From Stichopus chloronotus (lineage: Eukaryota > Echinodermata > Holothuroidea > Aspidochirotida > Stichopodidae), in the NCBI GenBank assembly GCA_021234535.1, contig SFZH01000008.1:5650897-5714896 (forward strand): a DNA stretch of 64,000 nucleotides, given 5' to 3'. Positions within the stretch are counted from its first letter, which is position 1. Every line of letters begins with the position of its first letter. The notes beneath the pieces were generated by a model. It was given only the letters and a program-made list of their open reading frames with translations. It did no database searches and was not told the DNA's origin. Position numbers and translations under genes: made by a program. Positions 61,301 to 64,000 of this stretch are shown piece after piece.

Positions 61301-63655
61301 TTGGTGTACCTTAGTAAGGGCAAGAAACCTATTGTTATTGGTGGAGGTCAAAGGTCATTTGGGGTCAATATGAATCAAATAGTGGAAACATTGTAAACAC
61401 AATATCTTAACAAGGGAAACTTGTACAGATTGTATATTTTGTTTGTGGGTAAGCATCATTGAGGACAAGCAGCCTATTGTTGTTGGTGGAGGTCAAAGGT
61501 CACTTGGGGTCAACAGGGGTCAAACAGTGAAAACCTTGTAAACATGATATATCGTGATGAATAAAGATGATGAATTTGTACGGATCTCATATTTGGTATG
61601 TGTGTGTACCTTATTAGGGACAAGAAGTCTACTGTTTTTGGTGGAGGTCAAATATTATTTGGTCTGCAGGTGTGAAATAGGGAAAACCTTGTAAACATGA
61701 TATCTCAAGATGGGAAAATTGTACACATCTCATATGTAGTATGTGAGTAAGTCTTATTGAGGACAAGAAGCCTATCGTTTATGGTGGACTTTAAAGGTCA
61801 TTTGGGGTCAGCAGGGGTCATATTGTGAAAACCTTGTAAACACAATATCTCAAGATAGGAAACTTGTACAGATCTCATATTTTTTGTATGTGGGTGAGCC
61901 TTATTGAGTACAACAAGCCTTGTGTTTTTGGTGAAGGTGAAAGGTCATGTGGGGGTCAATATGGGTCAAGTAGTGAAAGCCTTGTAAACATGATATCTCA
62001 AGGTTGGAAACGTGTACAGATCTTGTACTTACTATGTGGGTGTACCTTATTAAGGACAAGGAGCCAAATGTTTTTTGTGGAGGTCAGAGGTCATGTATAG
62101 GTCGACAGAGTCAAATTGTGAAAACTTTTAAACACAATATCTCAAGAAGGGAAGTTTGTACAGATTGCATTTTTATTACTTGGGTGTATCTGATTGAGCT
62201 TGTACAGATCTCATTTTGGATTTGTAAACGTACTGTATTGCGTGCAATTAGTCTATTGTTTTTGATGGAGGTTGAAGGTCATTTGAGATCAAGAGGAGTT
62301 ACAACAACCCTCTAAACATAATATTTCAAGAAGGAAAGCTTGCACACATTTGATATTTGGTGTGCAGTAGGCCTGCATAAGTATACTGCATTTTGTAATA
62401 AAGATAATGAGTTCTTATGTAGTGGTTAATTCCTTATTGATAGTATGCTCAGAGGGCTGAGGTATACGACCATCCCAGTAATCACATTCCCAAACTTTCT
62501 CTTATTCCATGGAGACTATGACATCATGGCTGCCAGTTAGGCAATCACTCATGAGCTCATCAGCATTAACCCCTGTTTGTCACAAAGTGCCCCTTGGCAC
62601 CCTGCTGAAGTTTCTCCTGGGAGATCCATCTTCTATCAGACGAATACACAGGGAAACCAGAAATTAAATGAGAGTTATTTTTTACGACAGTGCTCCATTT
62701 TTTTGTTTGTTGACAGACCTGTTTTTACATTGTAGTATGATCTGACTTGCTCCCAGCTAGCTCTAGTACTCTTTAATACATTTGTCCAGCTAATACTAAG
62801 GTAGTAAGGAAGTTAGGTTACCTGTGTAAGATATTTCCATCCCTGGACGGTAAGTTCAACCTGGGGTTAGCGTCTCAGTTGTAAAACACAAGGCACTCTG
62901 CAACACTGTTCCACTCTCATAAATGCTGATGCAAGCAAGAGGTCTAACAGATCACATTAGTTTATAATGTATGTGGTAGGACTCATCCAAGAGTTAAATC
63001 CATCACCTCTCGGTTGGGAAGTGAGCTCTTTACCCACTGAGCTAACCATATTCCTGAACTCACGTCAAAGTGGCTGGTTGTACCATATTAAAACATCCCT
63101 ATTTTTTTTTAAGGAGGTCAAAATTTATTATGGATCCAAGATGTGATAACTTTGGAAGGAGGAAGCATGGCCAGTCCTCAGTTTGTAATGTTTGTCATAA
63201 CCCAGGGTAATTGTGATCTTCCAAGTGTTGCTACTCATTACATCAAAGCCCATCATGGAAATCATGATGGTTTCTCTTTGTTAGTATGCAGCCACACACC
63301 AGGGACGTAGCTAAAGTTATAATTGTAGGGGGCCTGTTGCAAGAAGGGGGGCCCACATTGCAAAAACACACTCATTTTTTTAAATATCAGTGTATTTAAC
63401 CCACGAATCAGGTTGCCCAGTCATATTTTTGAGGAGCCTGGGCCCCCTCAGGCCTCCATAGCTAGTCACTGTCACACACCCTTCCTCCCATGCCTTTCCT
63501 ATCCTGTTGTGGACTAGGGGGTTCTCAGCAAACTGAAGTTTAATATTCATTTTGCAGGTGATGTCAAACTTCTCTTTGAGGGCTCGAATAGCATGCTGCA
63601 GAATGTTAGATACCGTACAGTTCCAGCCATTATCCACGGCAATGGTGGGTCAAAG
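34259..63655 (+). CDS. PLOD: Procollagen-lysine 2-oxoglutarate 5-dioxygenase (lysyl hydroxylase), 5' part, seven coding exons; gene continues past the window
   Basis: The coding exons are 34259-34349, 37614-37714, 38120-38256, 38593-38707, 39381-39542, 59478-59541 and 63558-63655. They sum to 768 nt, or 256 codons, with no stop and intron phases 1,0,2,0,0,1,0. Every intron is GT..AG. Lysyl hydroxylases act in the ER on collagen lysines; the C-terminal Fe(II)/2-oxoglutarate domain is not in the window, while the N-terminal domain seen here is glycosyltransferase-like (active as a glycosyltransferase in LH3). Visible family signatures are LLVVTVATEETDGFKRF (res. 36-52), LLFSDSYDVIF (105-115), VFSAESLIWPD (134-144), GYAPYFW (169-175), DKDDDQLFFTK (184-194), LDH and FMNLNGA (210-222), and IIHGNGGSK (248-256). 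D109, D112 and H250 fall at the spacing I recall for the Mn2+-binding D112/D115/H253 of human LH3. D186-D188 match the poly-Asp loop. The symbol is the family name; the paralogue cannot be told. Introns are loaded with transposable elements. Confidence 0.95.
34749..35345 (+). repeat. ACTGCGACTGCGCCTCC minisatellite with an inverted leading copy
   Basis: Copies at about 34804, 34926, 35014, 35124, 35189, 35278 and 35326, mostly followed by cagatgatagaatcagtgga. The first copy forms a hairpin with an inverted copy at 34749-34766 (GAGGCGCAGTCG.. / ..CGACTGCGCCTC). Confidence 0.8.
35998..36042. repeat. Perfect 18-bp hairpin, 9-nt loop
   Basis: agaccagatttttacacc (35998-36015) and its exact inverse (36025-36042). 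Confidence 0.9.
37614..37714 (+). CDS. PLOD: PLOD exon 2: first beta strand of the GT domain
   Basis: The exon is preceded by a long polypyrimidine tract and ctgtag, and followed by gtaagc. It encodes 34 residues beginning DNQYELLVVTVATEETDGF, which aligns with the 'LLVLTVATKETEGFRRF' type of sequence at the mature N-terminus of vertebrate lysyl hydroxylases. Start phase is 1 and end phase 0. Confidence 0.95.
38120..38256 (+). CDS. PLOD: PLOD exon 3: GT domain with first Asp of the D-x-x-D metal motif
   Basis: Bounded by cttcatag-type acceptor sequence (ggttcatag) and gtaaga. It encodes VVGMGTEWRGGDVANWPGG, then HKINLLKEALEEYKDRHD and LILLFSD. The Gly-rich loop followed by 'K..LLK.AL' is typical of the family. 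The last two bases (AG) complete a Ser codon with exon 4, giving DSYD across the junction. Confidence 0.95.
38593..38707 (+). CDS. PLOD: PLOD exon 4: SYDV motif and 'VFSAE..IWPD' segment
   Basis: Starts after cctctttggcag and ends before gtaagt. The encoded text is (S)YDVIFTTGAEEIISKFLEM, then DANLVFSAESLIWPDPSLA. Position 141 is Ile; by my recollection human LH3 has Cys144 here, while LH1/LH2 carry Ile. Confidence 0.95.
39381..39542 (+). CDS. PLOD: PLOD exon 5: poly-Asp loop and GYAP motif
   Basis: 54 codons between ttttcacag and gtaagg. The segment contains a CSG (vertebrates LGSGG), GYAPYFW and DKDDDQLFFTKLYLD. The last 12 nt plus the donor resemble the units of a tandem repeat that follows in intron 5 (see the repeat at 39531-39802). 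Confidence 0.95.
39531..39802 (+). repeat. ~50-bp tandem array starting at the PLOD exon 5 / intron 5 junction
   Basis: Six units begin near 39531, 39583, 39633, 39682, 39730 and 39779 (spacing 47-52 bp). Shared features are (GAT)GCC.CTAGG, then TTGGTAAGG-like, then a run such as CATCATACCCTC and TTTTGGAT. Unit 1 is the last 12 nt of exon 5 plus the functional donor (GGCGG|GTAAGG). Units 2 and 3 keep GGTAAGG/GGTAAAG. Units 4-6 have diverged donors. Confidence 0.75.
39803..40758. other. Intron 5 segment without gene
   Basis: Includes a palindromic ggtaccagtac-rich stretch (39945-40040). No element could be delimited. Confidence 0.35.
40759..41469. mobile_element. 711-bp non-autonomous hAT element with 8-bp target duplication
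   Basis: Flanked by CACGTCAG on both sides (40751-40758 and 41470-41477). Ends are TAGGGCTTAACC and GGTTAGGCCCAA (inverted, 10 of 12). Many ATCGG/CCGAT motifs lie just inside both ends. No coding capacity. 8-bp duplications are the hAT hallmark. Confidence 0.85.
42105..43205 (+). mobile_element. A2 tandem-repeat element
   Basis: 5' hairpin GGTTCCTTGC...GCTAAGGAACC (42105-42129), TG microsatellite (42147-42197), then three units about 146 bp apart. DR1 copies are at 42311-42323 and 42457-42469; the third unit is degenerate. A 3' terminus GCAAGGAACC...GCCcataGGC lies at 43175-43200. Confidence 0.75.
43206..44165 (+). mobile_element. B-family tandem-repeat element(s)
   Basis: Units carry 'gggtccaaggtccca' then 'ttggcccattttatgaaattctgcaaaa' then 'cttctcct.ctacagatt'. 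Inside lie another A2-type 3' end (GCAAGGAACC at 43518-43527 with GCCC tt GGGC) and a new start hairpin AGCTCATACCAGC aa GCTGGTGTGAGCT (43551-43578), followed by a (TGTC)n tract. Confidence 0.65.
44640..45050 (+). repeat. C-family tandem repeat, left part, split by a LINE
   Basis: Starts with a TG tract (44655-44690). Carries AGGTCAAAGGTCA at 44797-44809 and 'aggtgaaagtcagggg' motifs shared with 46520-47290. Stops abruptly near 45050 at a T-run. Confidence 0.6.
45051..46510 (-). pseudogene. L1-like LINE ORF2 3' end, broken
   Basis: The minus strand reads SLTDFLSQSVWNNDLF and ILAFCNQKLYFVNDIFD, and later KSDSGCREFYDVIVKGF with VRDKWNDML. Then come VWKFYNNLTFQYNTVLH, WFQYQIVNTLCTN, YRIGLKNNDLCTFCKQ and ENETILHLFCTCP. 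The C..C...H....C pattern is the RT zinc-binding tail of L1/Tx1-type elements. Stops and a frameshift near 45678 make it a relic. Coding traces cover 45480-46505; the rest to 45051 is probably its 3' UTR. Confidence 0.8.
46520..47290 (+). repeat. C-family tandem repeat, right part
   Basis: Units of about 270 bp with 'aaggtcaaagttggtagatag', 'tccaaaatggctat', 'tctaaaagtcatgttta' and 'gaaagtcaggggtcagaggtca'. A DR1 copy is at 47252-47264. Confidence 0.6.
47291..48679. other. Intron 5 segment without recognised feature
   Basis: A 135-codon open stretch on the minus strand (47441-47848) has no family motif and low-complexity neighbours. I do not regard it as a gene. Confidence 0.35.
48680..48985 (-). 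pseudogene. CR1/L2-like RT scrap, internally deleted
   Basis: The minus strand reads FASGWNDEIATPLLKKTS, then (frame kept) FLSKLVEKL, then LAAIDLSSAFDTI. These correspond to 'P..WK.A.V.PLLKK', 'FLSK..EK' and the RT palm motif 'LDLSAAFDT'. The middle of the domain is missing and stops are present. Confidence 0.65.
48986..50569. other. Intron 5 segment, nothing recognised
   Basis: AT-rich non-coding sequence; no repeat family identified. Confidence 0.35.
50570..51180 (+). repeat. Degenerate A-family units
   Basis: Contains ggtttggtatgtatgttg, aaccctacaagcagtatctc, tttgaggtcaccagagga and atggaggtcaaagatc in array order, strongly diverged. Confidence 0.5.
51336..52812 (+). mobile_element. A1 composite tandem-repeat element, complete
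   Basis: Perfect 11-bp 5' hairpin (51336-51346 / 51354-51364), short TG tract, and units around 51498 (exact DR1 at 51498-51510), 51770 and 52045, arranged as ~272-bp dimers. A non-repeated stretch follows, then the 3' end GGCAAGGAATTACAAAGTC attt GACTTTCTGGTT (52776-52810). Confidence 0.85.
52813..56220. other. Intron 5 segment, no gene
   Basis: Residual aaggtca-type motifs occur near 53020-53055, and a ttcccagggttcgat copy at 55373-55387. Otherwise nothing recognised. Confidence 0.35.
56225..56398. repeat. Inverted minisatellite (GGTTCGATGTTCCCAG / CTGGGAACATCGAACC)
   Basis: The left half repeats ggttyratgttcccag-like units and the right half repeats the reverse complement (gaacatcgaaccctggg), with the switch near 56310. 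Confidence 0.7.
57265..57600 (-). repeat. B-family tandem units
   Basis: Two to three units with 'gcagaatttcataaaatgggcc', 'agggtccacatgggacc' and 'gtacaagagaatctgtaagagga', the inverse of the 43.2-44.2 kb array. A GTCGGA..TCCGAC palindrome lies at the right end (57579-57599). Confidence 0.6.
57601..58649. other. Intron 5 segment, no gene
   Basis: An AT-only-like stretch at 57630-57690 and T homopolymers at about 58052 and 58130. No element defined. Confidence 0.4.
58650..59426 (+). mobile_element. A1 composite tandem-repeat element, short complete copy
   Basis: 5' hairpin gattccttgtc / ggcaagaaatc (58650-58678), TG tract (58681-58730), units with DR1 at 59115-59127 and relatives, and 3' end GCAAGGGATCACAAAGTC...GTCTTCCTGGTT (59392-59425). 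It ends about 51 bp before the PLOD exon 6 acceptor. Confidence 0.8.
59478..59541 (+). CDS. PLOD: PLOD exon 6: short exon after a 19.9-kb intron
   Basis: 64 nt between ccctttcacag and gtatgt, encoding NDWKIKLDHVASLFMNLNGA R(G). This corresponds to the vertebrate '[21 protein letters not shown]' region, directly continuous with exon 5, so no exon is missing in the 19.9-kb intron. A tandem-repeat element ends about 51 bp upstream of the acceptor. Confidence 0.93.
59930..62395 (+). mobile_element. A3 tandem-repeat arrays in PLOD intron 6
   Basis: Two arrays in the same orientation. One runs 59930-60700. The other starts with ggtttcgatgaaatgg and a TG tract (60747-60812) and runs to about 62395. 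In the second, unit cores recur about every 145 bp (near 61053, 61198, 61345, 61490, 61641, 61783 and 61932). Exact DR1 copies are at 60061-60073, 61345-61357 and 61490-61502. Confidence 0.75.
62396..62980. other. Intron 6 segment, no gene
   Basis: Nothing recognised; part may be the body of the SINE to its right. Confidence 0.35.
62981..63051 (-). mobile_element. tRNA-derived SINE head
   Basis: Minus-strand A box TAGCTCAGTGGG (63044-63033) and B box GGATTTAACTC (63001-62991), with gagctcacttcccaacc between. It is tRNA-like in layout but with a decayed B box and stems, so a SINE or tRNA pseudogene rather than a gene. Confidence 0.6.
63300..63471. mobile_element. 172-bp hAT-type MITE
   Basis: Ends CAGGGACGTAGCTA and TAGCTAGTCACTG (inverted, 2 mismatches in 13). 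Flanked by CCACACAC (63292-63299) and TCACACAC (63472-63479), a 7-of-8 match expected for an aged hAT target duplication. Lies 86 bp before PLOD exon 7. Confidence 0.7.
63558..63655 (+). CDS. PLOD: PLOD exon 7: His metal ligand, IIHGNG motif
   Basis: 98 nt between cattttgcag and gtaaga. It encodes (G)DVKLLFEGSNSMLQNVRYR, then TVPAIIHGNGGSK, matching the vertebrate 'TLPVLIHGNGPTK' signature. The His is residue 250 of the reconstructed protein. The exon ends in phase 0 and the next exon lies beyond the window. Confidence 0.95.
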
Positions 63656-64000
63656 GTAAGACATTTGGGGATATAGACTGAGAATACATTCTGCGAGATA
63701 TTACACGTGTTGTCCATCGACAAAACAGCGGAACCACAAGAATTTTAGCTTGAGTATTCTGGTCTTAAACATTATCAAGAGCAGGTTGGAGTTTTCATTG
63801 GTATTAGTATTCGACTAGCAAAAGTGGTATGGTTCATTGTGTACTAGTGCTTTGTATGTCTACGTGTGTGTATTTTAATAATACATTGAGGAAACTAATC
63901 TGGCATCATTTTAGGAACATTAGCTCGCAATTGATTGACTTACTATATTACCGTAATACATAGTAATACAATAACGTAATAACTACGTTATTCACAACTT

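Noticed and set aside
62981..63051. Functional tRNA gene (minus strand)
   Set aside because: The A box is good but the B box and stems have decayed; better explained as a SINE head. The same holds for 33054-33126.

Overview
The window is AT-rich, intron-dominated animal DNA. No bacterial operons, Shine-Dalgarno sites or long uninterrupted reading frames are present. The only host gene I can reconstruct with confidence is the 5' part of a procollagen lysyl hydroxylase (PLOD/LH) on the + strand. Seven coding exons with canonical GT..AG boundaries and consistent phases run from 34259 to 63655. They give 256 in-frame residues (signal peptide plus nearly all of the N-terminal glycosyltransferase-type domain), and the gene runs off the right edge. 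The repeat complement (degraded BEL/Pao-like gag, hAT elements, CR1/L2-like and L1-like LINEs, tRNA-derived SINEs, and many hairpin + microsatellite + ~145-bp tandem elements) points to a marine invertebrate. An echinoderm or similar non-vertebrate deuterostome is my best guess, but that is inference.

Layout. 1-1400 is a patchwork of a broken hAT transposase, a piece of a tandem-repeat element and a broken gag, all minus strand. 1990-4664 holds two more tandem-repeat elements and part of a hAT MITE. 4665-16800 is mostly unassigned, with a few small MITE-like repeats and a CpG-richer patch near 14.6-15.2 kb. 16.8-29.4 kb is repeat-dense: tandem-repeat elements of several subfamilies, a bipartite CCAACGTTGG element, and two copies of a 1.33-kb TIR element about 10 kb apart. 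29.4-34.2 kb contains a weak candidate terminal exon on the minus strand, a LINE 3' end split by a SINE, and the region upstream of PLOD. 34.2-64 kb is PLOD, whose introns (intron 5 is 19.9 kb, intron 6 is 4.0 kb) are filled with the same tandem-repeat elements, two antisense LINE fragments, hAT MITEs and a SINE.

The most interesting signal is the family of composite elements. Intact copies start with a hairpin (GATTCCTTGCC/GGCAAGGAATC), continue into a TG-rich microsatellite, then tandem units of ~145 bp, and finish with GGCAAGGAATC followed by a second hairpin and CTGGTT. A second subfamily has changed this terminal motif at both ends together (GGTTCCTTGC/GCAAGGAACC), which suggests the two ends work as a pair. 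The organisation resembles non-autonomous Helitron/Helentron-type elements (DINE/MINE/'pearl'-like). The repeated unit carries AGGTCA half-sites as a DR1 (AGGTCAAAGGTCA) followed by DR4-spaced half-sites, so these elements place dense arrays of potential nuclear-receptor sites in the PLOD introns. Separately, the end of PLOD exon 5 with its splice donor appears to be the first unit of a ~50-bp tandem array extending into intron 5.
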